Positions 44,501-52,645 of a stretch of DNA of 64,000 nt are shown here, in pieces (position 1 is the stretch's first letter; every line of letters starts with the position of its first letter). Source of the DNA: Acutalibacter sp. 1XD8-33 (GTDB taxonomy: Bacteria; Bacillota; Clostridia; Oscillospirales; Acutalibacteraceae); the NCBI RefSeq assembly GCF_003612555.1, contig NZ_RAZF01000011.1, positions 55,935 through 119,934 on the forward strand, written 5' to 3'. The translations under genes and the position numbers were made by a program. The notes under the pieces are model-generated. The model was not told where the DNA came from. It saw only the letters and a list, made by a program, of their open reading frames with translations, and searched no databases.

Positions 44501-46682
44501 GGGCAAAGGCGAGTTGAGCGGTACAAAGACCGTCAGCCAGACCACCGCTAAAGTTGGTGATATCCTGACCTACACTATTACCGCCCATAACTCTGACAAG
44601 GTTATGTCCAATCTGAAAGATGTAATTGTAACCGATACCCTGTCTGAGTATCTGACCCTGAACCCCAGCACCGTCCAGGTGGACGGCCTTCTCGCCCGTC
44701 ATTTTTTTGACGGTACGGCCCGGCAGCTCCAGGTGGAGCTGGGGGATATCGCTCCGGGCCAGACGAAAACCGTCGCCTTTGCGGCGGTCAACTCAAACGC
44801 CTATGGGAAAAAGTTCGGGAACACAGCCGTTATCACCGCAAAGAACGGTGGGCCCGTTACCCTCACCATGCCCAGCGATGTGGCCGTGACAGACGGCAAG
44901 GCCGAGGGCAGCGTCAGTGCTAAGACCGTGGACAAGTCCAAGGCCAAAGTGGGCGATACCCTTACCTATTCGATTGCCGTCCGCAACGCCTCCACCGCCT
45001 CCGGGCCTTGGAAGAACGTGGAAGTCATTGACGTTATTCCCGAGCACCTTACTTTTGTTTCCGGGAGCGTGGAGGTAAACGGCAGGTCTACCAATGATTT
45101 TTCCTATAACGCCAGCAGCCGCACACTCAAGCTGATTGCCGACAGTGTAGAGCCGGGGCAGACCAAGACTTTCTCGTTCCGTGTTACCGTGGACGAGGGG
45201 GCCCAGGGGCTATATATCACCAACACCGCCATCGTGAAAAGCCCTGACCGGGAGGATATTCAGCTCCCCGATACTGGCGTGGACATCGACGGCGGCAAGA
45301 CTGAACCCTCTTTGACTAAAACTGCAAGCAAAACCGAAGTAAAACCCGGCGATATTTTCACCTATACTATCAAGGTGAAAAACGGCGCCACCGCTACCGC
45401 CGACTGGAAAAATGTCACGGTTTCTGACGTGATACCTGCTGGCCTGGAATTTGTGTCCGGTTCTGTGCGGGTGGACGGCAAGACGGTCTCCTATGGTATT
45501 TCGGGCCGTGCCATTGAGGTTCCCGCCGGGGATTTGAAACCCAACCAGGAGGCCATTATTGAATTTGACGTGCGTGTCCTGGACAGCGCGGCGGGGACGA
45601 CCATCACCAACACGGCAACCGGCAAGGGTGACAACGGCGATATAACCGGCACTGACCTTGGGGTGACGGTTCCCAAACCTACGCCAGAGCCTACCCCCAC
45701 TCCCGGCCAGACGGACAAGCCTGCCCAGCAGCCCAGCGGCACCAAAACCGTGGACAAGACCATCGTGCAGCCCCATGAAACCATTACTTACACCATCACC
45801 GCAAACAATACCAGTGACAAGGTGTGGAGCGGCGTCCAGGCCGTCGATACTCTGGACAACTCCCTTATGACCCTGCTCAACGACTCCATCACCATCGACG
45901 GCGTGAAAGCGTCCAAGGCCGTGTGGGATTTTGACGGACGCGACCTTGTGATAGACCTGGGTGATATTCAGCCTGGGCAGTCTGTAGAGGCCGTGTTCAG
46001 CGTGGAGTTCAAGACGGACGCGTCCAGCAAGAGCTTTACCAACCATGCCGCCATTAAGAGCACCAGCCACAGGGATGTGAATGTCACCGCCCCGGAGGTA
46101 TCCATCATGGATGATGTGACGATTCCCTTTACGGATATCCACTATGCCATGTTCGTTGGCTATGGTGACAGCGATGGGAACCCCACCCACAAATGGGGGC
46201 CTGACGACCCCATTACCCTCCGGCAGATATGCCAGCTCGCGTACCGCATCATGACGGACGGTTACCGCAAGTCTTTGGGGGCGGGGACAAAAACTGTGCC
46301 CGATGCTGTCAAAACCGTGGAGGCCCGTTTCCTGATGTCTTTAGGAATGGTGTCCCCGATGGAATATCCTTCCGAATCCGTGGGGAGCGGCCCTGCCACA
46401 CAGGAGCAGGCGTACCGTATACTGGGAGAAGCGTTCAAGAGGGATTTTACCGCTTATATCGCAGACCCGAAAGCCCATGTGAGCCGTATCAAGATAGCCA
46501 GTGATTTCTGTGCCTTCACCGAGCGTGACACCAACCCCGACCGCAGCGGCCTGATAGGGCGCACCTTTACGGACGTAGGTTCCTTTGCCCCGCTGGTGGC
46601 CGAGGTCAGCAACAGCCATGAATACACCAAGGACAGCAAGGGCAGGGAAACCTGGATCAAGCTGCTGGACGATGAATGGTAA
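41502..46682 (+). CDS. Giant SLH-anchored surface protein with nine DUF11 repeats
   Basis: This 1726-residue exported protein probably displays an adhesin or fibre on the cell surface. It has a signal peptide ('ITSKFIALLLSLLTVMGTMTTPAFAAED') and MucBP-like segments. Three SLH motifs follow ('VGYPDKTVRGDRSLTRSEAAAIFYRL', 'FSDVSKDVWYYDELSTCYSADILSGCKDGKFRPHEPITRAEFAAM', 'FSDVSRSYWAHDDINSAAEAGWIVGYPDG') and bind wall polymers. Nine repeats then follow, each opening like 'KTVDKSKAKVGDTLTYSI'. After a Pro/Thr linker and the ninth repeat comes a degenerate SLH-like C-terminus. The start is TTG 41502 after AGGAGG, with the signal peptide following at once. It is cargo rather than transfer machinery. 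Confidence 0.88.
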   Translation: MKKITSKFIALLLSLLTVMGTMTTPAFAAEDLTPGNPGTLTERYIDESTSRELAPPATSKSSWVKDAPAIEGYEFDSFSQTTDHIYSQEEITYIVGYPDKTVRGDRSLTRSEAAAIFYRLYNGAYPAPKQHMTEKTFSDVSKDVWYYDELSTCYSADILSGCKDGKFRPHEPITRAEFAAMASAFAELPPAENAPFSDVSRSYWAHDDINSAAEAGWIVGYPDGSFRPESEISRAETVTLINRLRNRNITAAELRALGVQNPYTDLSESYWAYGELIEATVKHNAADWHKLNYNEENLNTVTERFVDGEGNEIAEPITTKGQAARAPRDFKNRHYLGYTTEITYVYRQGQAVMTGSKEVDKREAKVGDTLHYTVTIGNDKSATGTLRNAVVSDTLSQHLGFVYGSVLVDGENTKYNFDVKTGLLSVNVGDIAPGESRKLSFAAIVKDTAYGETLSNTAILSADNSEDVPVTDTSTKIEDGKPGLTAEKSVDKAQAKVGDTLTYTVTAKNAEDATAPLEDTTLTDTLPAFVDFVQGSVMVDGASGHYSFDNGVLTVELGDVEPDTEKTVTFQVTVNSTAYNQSFQNTAVLDAENSDPVVPSDEGVTVEDGTAKMSAVKSVDKNKAKVGDTLTYTITASNADTATVPLRNVIMTDTLPKYITFNQGSVAVDGSPVRTTFNSKTRQLSAELGDIAPSQSKTLTFSALVNNAAYGKKFSNTAVLDADNSEEIPAADTGVTVAAGVPEGSSGAKTVSKSKANVGDTLTYSIALRNARTATADWKNVKVTDSIPEHLAFVPGSVEADGRSSNDYSYNADTRTLTLIADKIEVGKTLTYTFRVTVEDGAQGQYIVNTAKVTSPDQEDMQLPDTGVEISGGQTEPIMTKTASVKKAKPGDTFTYTVEVKNGAKATADWKNVVLSDVLPVGVELVGGTVAVDDTTTKYTLAGQVLEVQLGDLKPNESVRVTFQVKVLERAVEDIICNVATAQGDNGKRTASGTGVEIGLGKGELSGTKTVSQTTAKVGDILTYTITAHNSDKVMSNLKDVIVTDTLSEYLTLNPSTVQVDGLLARHFFDGTARQLQVELGDIAPGQTKTVAFAAVNSNAYGKKFGNTAVITAKNGGPVTLTMPSDVAVTDGKAEGSVSAKTVDKSKAKVGDTLTYSIAVRNASTASGPWKNVEVIDVIPEHLTFVSGSVEVNGRSTNDFSYNASSRTLKLIADSVEPGQTKTFSFRVTVDEGAQGLYITNTAIVKSPDREDIQLPDTGVDIDGGKTEPSLTKTASKTEVKPGDIFTYTIKVKNGATATADWKNVTVSDVIPAGLEFVSGSVRVDGKTVSYGISGRAIEVPAGDLKPNQEAIIEFDVRVLDSAAGTTITNTATGKGDNGDITGTDLGVTVPKPTPEPTPTPGQTDKPAQQPSGTKTVDKTIVQPHETITYTITANNTSDKVWSGVQAVDTLDNSLMTLLNDSITIDGVKASKAVWDFDGRDLVIDLGDIQPGQSVEAVFSVEFKTDASSKSFTNHAAIKSTSHRDVNVTAPEVSIMDDVTIPFTDIHYAMFVGYGDSDGNPTHKWGPDDPITLRQICQLAYRIMTDGYRKSLGAGTKTVPDAVKTVEARFLMSLGMVSPMEYPSESVGSGPATQEQAYRILGEAFKRDFTAYIADPKAHVSRIKIASDFCAFTERDTNPDRSGLIGRTFTDVGSFAPLVAEVSNSHEYTKDSKGRETWIKLLDDEW

Positions 46683-46686
46683 AAAA

Positions 46687-46710
46687 AGAAAGCCCCCAAA
46701 GGGGCTTTCT
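46687..46710. terminator. Terminator between convergent surface-protein genes
   Basis: AGAAAGCCCC-CAAA-GGGGCTTTCT, with A/T runs on both sides; works for both strands. Confidence 0.8.
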
Positions 46711-46713
46711 CAA

Positions 46714-47919
46714 TTACGACCGGGGCCAGCCGTAAGTGTTGTACACGTCATAATCAAAGAAGTAAAGGGGGTGTTTACTGAACAAATGGGCGGCATACAC
46801 GTTATTCCCCACAATGTAACATGATACTGCCGCCACATCCATTTCGTTATGCAGCATATTCCGGCGGTGGCCGATGGAGTTGTACCAGGAGTCCACGACC
46901 CTTTCTGCCATCTTCTCCGTATTATTGCGGTAATAGGCAGGATATCCAATGCTCTTATAGACATTCTCCACGTTCAAGCCTTCGCCTACTGTCAGGCAAA
47001 CGCTGCCATCGGGCCGGATATGCTCAAAACGGACTTCGCTTTCTTTGGCACGGACGTCCGCCCAATCTCTTACAAGGGGGTGAAATTGCAGCTCATTTAG
47101 TCCGCTCTTTTTCCGAAGCTCGTTGATTTGCCGAGTGACTTCGTTTGCCAAATCATAATCGAAATAGCCGCCGTTAGAATCCACACCTGACCTGCCGGTC
47201 GGAACCTCATAGACCGGGTGGTAATTATGCCAGGGAGGAATCGAGGGTACTGGAGTGGGCGATGGCGCAGGAGCAGAGGCCGCATAACTCTTTAGCTTAC
47301 TGAAATTGAGGAAGATCTGTGCTACCTGTGCCCGGGTGGCTTGGCCCTGGAGCTCCAGCCTTTTCTGCCCGGTGCCATTCAAGATACCATAGCGGACAGC
47401 CCATTGCATACCCATTTTCGCGCCGGGAGAAACCCTGTCACAGTCTGTAAAGGTGAGGTAGTCCGACTGTCGTTCTACCAGAGGATAGCCGAATTTCTGG
47501 AAATAGCGGTAGAAAAAATCCGCCATATCTTCCCGTAAGATGGGGATATCGGGATAGAAGAAGCTGCCGGTTGCGATACCGTTATCCCTGGCCCACACCG
47601 CATAGGGATAGAAATAATCTCCCTGGTAAACGTCGTTGAAGTTGTCATAATCGAACCGTCCGTAATTTGTCCCCACCCCATGCAGGCGGCCCAAAACCGT
47701 AATGAACATTCCCCTCGTCATGGGTGTGTTGGGGCTAAACGTGGTGGCCGACGTGCCGCAGAACAGTTCGTTTGATACGGCATACTGCACGGCACCGAAG
47801 TACCATGCGCCGGGCTTTACGTCCGTAAAATCAGAAATGCTCTTTGCCTGGGCAGGGGGCGTCTAAAGGGAGGCGATAAGAAGAACCAGGGCGAGTACAA
47901 AGGAAAAACGCTTTTTCAT
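46714..47919 (-). pseudogene. SLH-CAP domain exported protein with amber stop in the signal peptide
   Basis: Read from ATG 47919 (ribosome site AAAGGAG), the frame encodes 'KKRFSFVLALVLLIASL', then TAG (47863-47865), then 'TPPAQAKSISDFTDVKPGAWYFGAVQYAVS' and on to 46714 without another stop. The intact product would be about 400 residues: signal peptide, SLH motifs ('TSATTFSPNTPMTRGMFITVLGRL', 'REDMADFFYRYFQKFG'), a Pro/Ser linker and a CAP/SCP domain ('LNELQFHPLVRDWADVRAKE...HIRPDG...SWYNSIGHRRNML'). The stop falls where Gln or Trp codons would need one transition. Without readthrough the product is not exported. Confidence 0.82.
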
Positions 47920-48036
47920 GGCAGTGCTCCTTTCAAGATTTTTGTTTATTTCTTACAATATAATTGTGCCGCGCCTGGAATCAAAATGCAAATTTCCTAA
48001 AAATCTCCACGAAAACATGGTATAGAGTTTGGAAAT

Positions 48037-48100
48037 GTGTCCCAGCTTGGGACACATTTCTGGCTTTATCCGTAAAAGAATCTGTCCCAAGTTGGGACAC
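48037..48100. promoter_or_regulatory. GTCCCA..TTGGGAC palindromes before the ParB-like gene
   Basis: Copies at 48039-48053 (one imperfect pair, GTCCCAGCTTGGGAC) and 48084-48098 (perfect). The second lies 21 bp before the ParB-like start, fitting autoregulation. Confidence 0.65.
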
Positions 48101-48119
48101 AAAAAGAAGGAGGAATTTA

Positions 48120-49478
48120 ATGCCCGATACCAAGAAGAAAGACATATCCCCAGTCGAAAAAAGGCCAGGGCAGATAAAGTTGGACGATGGGGCGCTGAAA
48201 GCTGCTGACGCCAAGGCTGCTCCTGCTGCTGGCGATAAAAAACCTGATACTCCGGCTAAGCCTACTGACGCCAAGCCCGCCCCTGCCGCTGGCGACAAGA
48301 AGCCTGATACCCCGGCTAAGCCTACTGACGCCAAGCCCGCCCCTGCCGCTGGCGACAAGAAGCCTGATACCCCGGCTAAGCCCGTCGACACCAAGACCGC
48401 TCATGCTGATAGTGATAAAAATTTTGATACTCCAGCTAAGCCTACCGACACCAAGGCCGCCCCTGCTGCTGGTGATAAGAAACCTGACACCCCGGCTAAG
48501 TCTGCTGATACCAAAGTCACCCCAGCTACCGGCGATAAGAGGCCTGATACCCCGGTTAAGTCTGCTGACGCCAAGCCCACCCCTGCCGCCGGCGAAAAAA
48601 AGCCTGATACTCCGGTAAAGGCCAGTGATACCAAAGCTGCCCCCGCATCTGGCCCCGCGAAAGATACCGCTGTGGAACCGCCCAAAGGTATCAAAGTGAC
48701 ACAGATTTTCGCGGACAAACTGGACAAGCCCGATGAAACCGCACTGAAAAGCCTGCCTGTGCCCCAGGAGGGCGAGGGCTTTTCCATGCGCCTGCACCCC
48801 GGTTACTTCTTTGAGTTTTTAGACCACCCCTTTTCCATTAACCGGGAAGTCCAGGATTATAAGGATTTGTATGAGTCCATCAAAGAAAACGGCATCAACG
48901 AACCGGTCAAGGCCCGGCCCCGTGAGGGCGGCGGCCTGGAGCTGCTTTCCGGCCATCGGCGGCACGATATTGCCAAACAGTTGAACTACCCCGTGCCAGT
49001 CGTCATTGTCCGGGAGGATGACGATACCGCCCGCATCGAGGTGGTGGACGGCAACCTGCACCGCCAAGATATCCCCACCTCTGAGCTGGCCCGTGCCGCC
49101 AAAATGAAACTGGACGCCCTGACCCGCAAGGCCGGGCGGCGTTCCAAGATGGAGCAGCTTTCCGGGCCGCAAAAGCGCTCCGACCAGCAGGTGGCCGAGG
49201 ACTTGGGCATGGGCCGCAACCAGGTTCAGCGTTTGGTGCGCATAGAATCCCTGGTGCCAGACCTGAAACAGCAGGTGGACAAAAAAGAAATGCCCTTCAA
49301 TACGGCGGTGGAGCTGTCTTACCTCAAGCCCGAGGAGCAGGAAAAGGTGGTGGATTTTATCAAGAAAGAGGGCGTTGTCCCCACCATGGCCCAGGCCACG
49401 GAGATGAAAAAGACCAGCCAGGAGGCTGCGAAAGCTGCTCCTGCGCCGGCGAAAGCGCCATCTACAGCCTGGGAGTGA
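48120..49478 (+). CDS. ParB/KorB-like DNA-binding protein with Ala/Pro/Lys repeat N-terminus
   Basis: This 452-residue protein has a roughly 170-residue N-terminal low-complexity region of about eight 20-residue repeats ('DAKPAPAAGDKKPDTPAKPT'). A ParB N-terminal nuclease-like/CTPase-like domain follows ('INREVQDYKDLYESIKENGINEPVKARPREGGGLELLSGHRRHDIAKQ'), then a KorB-type HTH region ('KRSDQQVAEDLGMGRNQVQRLVRIESL'). ParB proteins bind palindromic parS sites for partition or regulation. The repeated GTCCCAANTTGGGAC palindrome is a natural candidate site. No ParA gene is adjacent. The start at 48120 follows AGAAGGAGG. Confidence 0.87.
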   Translation: MPDTKKKDISPVEKRPGQIKLDDGALKAADAKAAPAAGDKKPDTPAKPTDAKPAPAAGDKKPDTPAKPTDAKPAPAAGDKKPDTPAKPVDTKTAHADSDKNFDTPAKPTDTKAAPAAGDKKPDTPAKSADTKVTPATGDKRPDTPVKSADAKPTPAAGEKKPDTPVKASDTKAAPASGPAKDTAVEPPKGIKVTQIFADKLDKPDETALKSLPVPQEGEGFSMRLHPGYFFEFLDHPFSINREVQDYKDLYESIKENGINEPVKARPREGGGLELLSGHRRHDIAKQLNYPVPVVIVREDDDTARIEVVDGNLHRQDIPTSELARAAKMKLDALTRKAGRRSKMEQLSGPQKRSDQQVAEDLGMGRNQVQRLVRIESLVPDLKQQVDKKEMPFNTAVELSYLKPEEQEKVVDFIKKEGVVPTMAQATEMKKTSQEAAKAAPAPAKAPSTAWE

Positions 49479-50247
49479 GCTTAAATATAGCTCCACCATC
49501 TATTTCAACGATACTGCCGGTTTTTTATGGCCTTTTGCGGAGGAATCTTTGGAAACACTTACGGCCTGGATGGAGAAAAGCGTTTCCGCTGAAAAATCCC
49601 TATATGCTGAATTACAGTCAATGGTGGGAAAATGGCAGGAGCAGGCCGCTACCACGCTCCTTTTGAAAAAGGCAGTGGAATATCTGAAAATGCCCCAGGT
49701 TGAGCATACCGGCAATGTATGACAGAAATCCGCTGACGGATATGCGGACGAGATCAGCAACATGGTATATAGAATGTATATCCATGTGTACGAGGACACG
49801 AAATACGACCGTGCGCTGAAAAAATCTGTGCCAGTGGCGTGGTATGTGAGCTGGCGGGTTTCCTTGAATGTATTGCCGGGTCAGAGTGGAAAAACCATCG
49901 CCCAGCAGGATAAAAAACGCTTTACCGACAAGGCTGCCGCCGGGAAATATTTGGAGGGAAGAAAAGCCTTTTACGAGCAGCTTTTTTACAAAATCTCCCC
50001 GCCCATTCCCCAGGAGTACGCCAAATATTTTATGGTGAACGGCTTGCTCCTGCCAGGGTACACGGTGGAGGGACAAGAGCCGCCCGCCGTGGAAAGGAGC
50101 ACCGGGGAAGTGCTGAAAGAGTTGGGCGGCGCTTTTGCGCCAAAGCAGGAACGCACTGGGTTTTCACTGGACGGGGAGCTGTCGCCCCGTCCCCGGAAAG
50201 ATAAGGCAGAGCAAAAGAAAATCACAAAACAGAGGATGGAAAGGTAG
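49475..50247 (+). pseudogene. Broken ICE-associated protein of unknown function
   Basis: One frame reads 'KYSSTIYFNDTAGFLWPFAEESLETLTAWMEKSV...YLKMPQVEHTGNV', then TGA (49720s), then 'QKSADGYADEISNMVYRMYIHVYEDTKYDRALKKSVPVAWYVSW' to 50247. The TGA fits a former TGG. The likely start is GTG 49475, overlapping the ParB-like stop (GTGA), but it is one base out of frame with the body, so a 1-nt loss near 49482 is suspected. Only the second part (from ATG 49762, 161 residues) could still be made. I recognise it as a recurrent neighbour in such elements but know no function. Confidence 0.65.
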
Positions 50248-50256
50248 GTAAGATGA

Positions 50257-50661
50257 TTGAAAACATTAGTTGTAGAACCGGGCTTTGCCCCCTATGAAAA
50301 GGAGCTGAACAGCCTGCGAGAAATGCAGGCCACGGTGGGCGGCACGATTCAGGCCATCTATCCCTTTGAGGAACAGGTGGACGTGGTGTGCAATGACGAC
50401 GCGATCTCCCTGCACATGCCCTTTAACCGCAGTATGGAGGGCGGATATGGCGGGGTGTTCGGCACTTTTTTCATGGTGGGCCTGGGTGAAGAAGATTTTA
50501 TATCCTTGACCCCGGAACAGGTGGAACGGTATAAGGAGAAGTTTCACCAAGCGGAAATACTGCTGGGCGTCGATGGCAATGAGCTTATCACCATGCGTGT
50601 TGAACCCAAGAAAAAATCCGCAGACCCGCCCTATCGTGGCTCTAAACCCCCAGAGAGATAG
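50257..50661 (+). CDS. DUF3846 domain protein
   Basis: This 134-residue protein opens 'KTLVVEPGFAPYEKELNSLREMQATVGGTIQAIYPFEEQVDVVCND'. It contains 'MPFNRSMEGGYGGVFGTFFMVG', typical of DUF3846 proteins carried by phages and conjugative elements. The start is a TTG at 50257 after AGGTAAG. Function unknown; an anti-restriction or regulatory role is only guessed for relatives. Confidence 0.7.
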   Translation: MKTLVVEPGFAPYEKELNSLREMQATVGGTIQAIYPFEEQVDVVCNDDAISLHMPFNRSMEGGYGGVFGTFFMVGLGEEDFISLTPEQVERYKEKFHQAEILLGVDGNELITMRVEPKKKSADPPYRGSKPPER

Positions 50662-50663
50662 CC

Positions 50664-51522
50664 ATGCCGGACACCACCCACGACCGCGTAAAAGAACTGA
50701 CCCGCCAGCTTGAAACCGGCATACAAGACCTTTTCGCCAGCGGGCGCTATGGGGAGTACCTTTCCATGCTGTCAAAATTCCACAAGTATAGTTATGGAAA
50801 TGTCATGCTTATCATGATGCAATGCCCCCACGCGTCCATGGTGGCGGGGTTCCAGACCTGGAAAAAGGAATTTGACCGAAATGTGAAAAAAGGGGAGCGG
50901 GGCATCCGCGTCCAGGCCCCCTGCCCCGTTCGGCGTAAGCTGGATTCTGGTGAAGAAAAGGAAGATACAGTTATCCCCTATTTCAAGGCCGTGACCGTGT
51001 TCGACATCAGCCAGACAGAGGGGAAAGAACTGCCCGCACAGATTATCACGGAACTGGGCGGGAGCGTGGAAGATTATGACAATCTTTTCAATCGTCTGGT
51101 GGAATACTCCGGCCTGCCTGTCACCTTTGAGCCCTTACCGGAAGGTTATAAAGGCAGCTTTTACCGGGGAGAACAGCGCATTGCCCTGGCCCTCGGCATG
51201 AGCCAAGAACCAGACCATCAAGACCCTGGTGCATGAAATTGCCCACTCAAAACTGCACAATGACGGCGAAAAACGCAACCGCAGCCAGAAAGAGGTGGAG
51301 GCCGAAAGCGTGGCCTATGTGGTGTGTAATCACCTGGGAATTGATACGTCGGATTATTCTTTCGGCTATGTGGCTGGGTGGAGCAAGGACAAGGCCCTAC
51401 CGGAGCTGAAAGCGTCTTTGGACGTGATACGCTCCACCGCCGCCGGGATAATCGACGCCATATCCCCACAAAGAGAAATCACGTTGCCCGAAAAGAAAGC
51501 ACAAAAAATCTATACAAGATAA
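50664..51522 (+). pseudogene. ArdC-like antirestriction/metallopeptidase protein, frameshifted
   Basis: The first part (50664-51236) is an ArdC-type ssDNA-binding domain ('LFASGRYGEYLSMLSKFHKYSYGNVMLIMMQCPHASMVAGFQTWKKEFDRNVKKGERGIRV'). At about 51204 the sequence ccaagaacc has one base more than the expected ccagaacc, so the frame leaves 'GMSQ'. The zinc-peptidase part continues in the other frame ('VHEIAHSKLHNDGEKRNRSQKEVEAESVAYVVCNHLGI') to 51522. Intact relatives shield incoming DNA from restriction during conjugation. Here the HEIAH metallopeptidase domain is disconnected. Confidence 0.82.
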
Positions 51523-51534
51523 GGAGAACTCAAA

Positions 51535-51891
51535 ATGACCATGATAAACGCCGCTCTGACCCCTATGCAAGAAGTGGAAATTTTCGGATACCCAGCCCTG
51601 TTCACGCCGAACCGTGTGAGCCGGGACACGGTACATATGCTGTTCTGCTATGAGATGCAGGTTGCCGCAAAAGGTCGCCCCTTCGCCCTGGTGGAGCGTG
51701 CAAAGGAGAAAAACTTCTTTGGCACGGTGCTGACGCCTGTCCCTGTTGAGATAGAGAAGGGCAGAAAACCGGTCAGGCCGGGTGATTTCGTTTCCGACCC
51801 GCTTGCAGCCAGCTACACCCCGGCTATCTTTGAGCAGAAATATATGGCCCCGGCTTTTGGCTCGGCGGAGAGGTTTGGGAAGGAGGGATAG
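51535..51891 (+). CDS. LPD28-like small ICE protein
   Basis: This 118-residue protein has 'EVEIFGYPALFTPNRVSRDTVHMLFCYEMQVAAKGRPFALVERAKEKNFFGTVLT', close to the LPD28 'large polyvalent protein-associated' domain found on mobile elements. The start at 51535 follows AAGGAG. It has no catalytic motif. Role unknown. Confidence 0.6.
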   Translation: MTMINAALTPMQEVEIFGYPALFTPNRVSRDTVHMLFCYEMQVAAKGRPFALVERAKEKNFFGTVLTPVPVEIEKGRKPVRPGDFVSDPLAASYTPAIFEQKYMAPAFGSAERFGKEG

Positions 51892-51893
51892 AT

Positions 51894-52394
51894 ATAGAAA
51901 AGGTAGACAGTGATATTGTCCACTCTGAAATAACGGAACTTCCCCCGCAGGAGAGCTACAAATACTACTCCACCCAGCGCCCTATTGGGCCCGGCACGTG
52001 CCCGTCAGAGCCCTTCAATAAACCTGTGCATATAGAGTTCTATGAGGATAGGGAACCGGTGCAGGGCGAAACCTTCCGAGCCTGGGGAGAAATCATTTAT
52101 TCCCAGCCCTTGACCGAAGAAGAAATACGGCAGTACGAGCTCAAGCCATCCCGGCACAACAAAGATATGCGGGAATGGATGGAGCGGCAGACACAGGCCG
52201 TGGGAAAGTGGGAAAAGGCAAAGCGCGTACCAGAATCCAAACGGTTCACATGGTATTATAGTGATTTTGGGTGTTATGCGCTTAAAGAATTTGTGATGCC
52301 GGAGCAGCTTTCTGAACGTGCCCGTATCGTGGAACGGCAAGAGGCCGCCCGCTCTCAAAAGGCACAGAAAAAGAAACGCGGCCTGGATAGGTAG
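51894..52394 (+). CDS. Conserved ICE-associated protein starting at an apparent ATA codon
   Basis: The frame 'EKVDSDIVHSEITELPPQESYKYYSTQRPIGPGTCPSEPF' through 'WEKAKRVPESKRFTWYYSDFGCYALKEFVMPEQL' to 52394 is a recurrent protein of Clostridia conjugative elements, function unknown. A strong AGGAGGGATAGAT is followed by ATA GAA AAG, where ATG would be expected. The only standard in-frame start downstream is GTG 52026. Either the start was lost by a G-to-A change or ATA is used weakly. Confidence 0.6.
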   Translation: MEKVDSDIVHSEITELPPQESYKYYSTQRPIGPGTCPSEPFNKPVHIEFYEDREPVQGETFRAWGEIIYSQPLTEEEIRQYELKPSRHNKDMREWMERQTQAVGKWEKAKRVPESKRFTWYYSDFGCYALKEFVMPEQLSERARIVERQEAARSQKAQKKKRGLDR

Positions 52395-52421
52395 CTGGAT
52401 AGAACGCAGACACTGTCCCCG

Positions 52422-52537
52422 CCAACACCATAGGTGTTGGCGTCCCAGCAAGTACGGGATTTTGACAGCAAAATCCCACTTGTTAGGGGGAGCGTCCCCT
52501 AATACCCCATTTTCTGACAGCGCCCAGAGAGGCGCAA
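52422..52537. other. Four-hairpin cluster, candidate oriT
   Basis: In order: CCAACACC-ATA-GGTGTTGG (52422-52440); CAAGT(ac)GGGATTTTG-ACAG-CAAAATCCCACTTG (52449-52482), the longest; TTAGGGG/CCCCTAA (52483-52502); GCGCC/GGCGC (about 52521-52536). They are followed by a GTCCCAACTTGGGAC site at 52541. It is non-coding and 1.0 kb upstream of mobC-relaxase, as expected for an origin of transfer. Experimental proof is lacking. Confidence 0.45.
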
Positions 52538-52540
52538 TGT

Positions 52541-52555
52541 GTCCCAACTTGGGAC
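52541..52555. promoter_or_regulatory. GTCCCAACTTGGGAC palindrome
   Basis: Perfect 7+1+7 palindrome flanked by AATGT/ACATT, between the hairpin cluster and the next gene. Confidence 0.7.
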
Positions 52556-52645
52556 ACATTAGCAATCTTAAAAAATGAATGGAGTTGATGTGTTATCGAA
52601 AAGGAAACTACTATAAAAGAAATAACAGGCAGCCTGCGACAAGAC

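Noticed and set aside
43170..44702. 510-codon frame on the minus strand
   Set aside because: Antisense to the DUF11 repeats; it mirrors the repeat periodicity and has no start signal.
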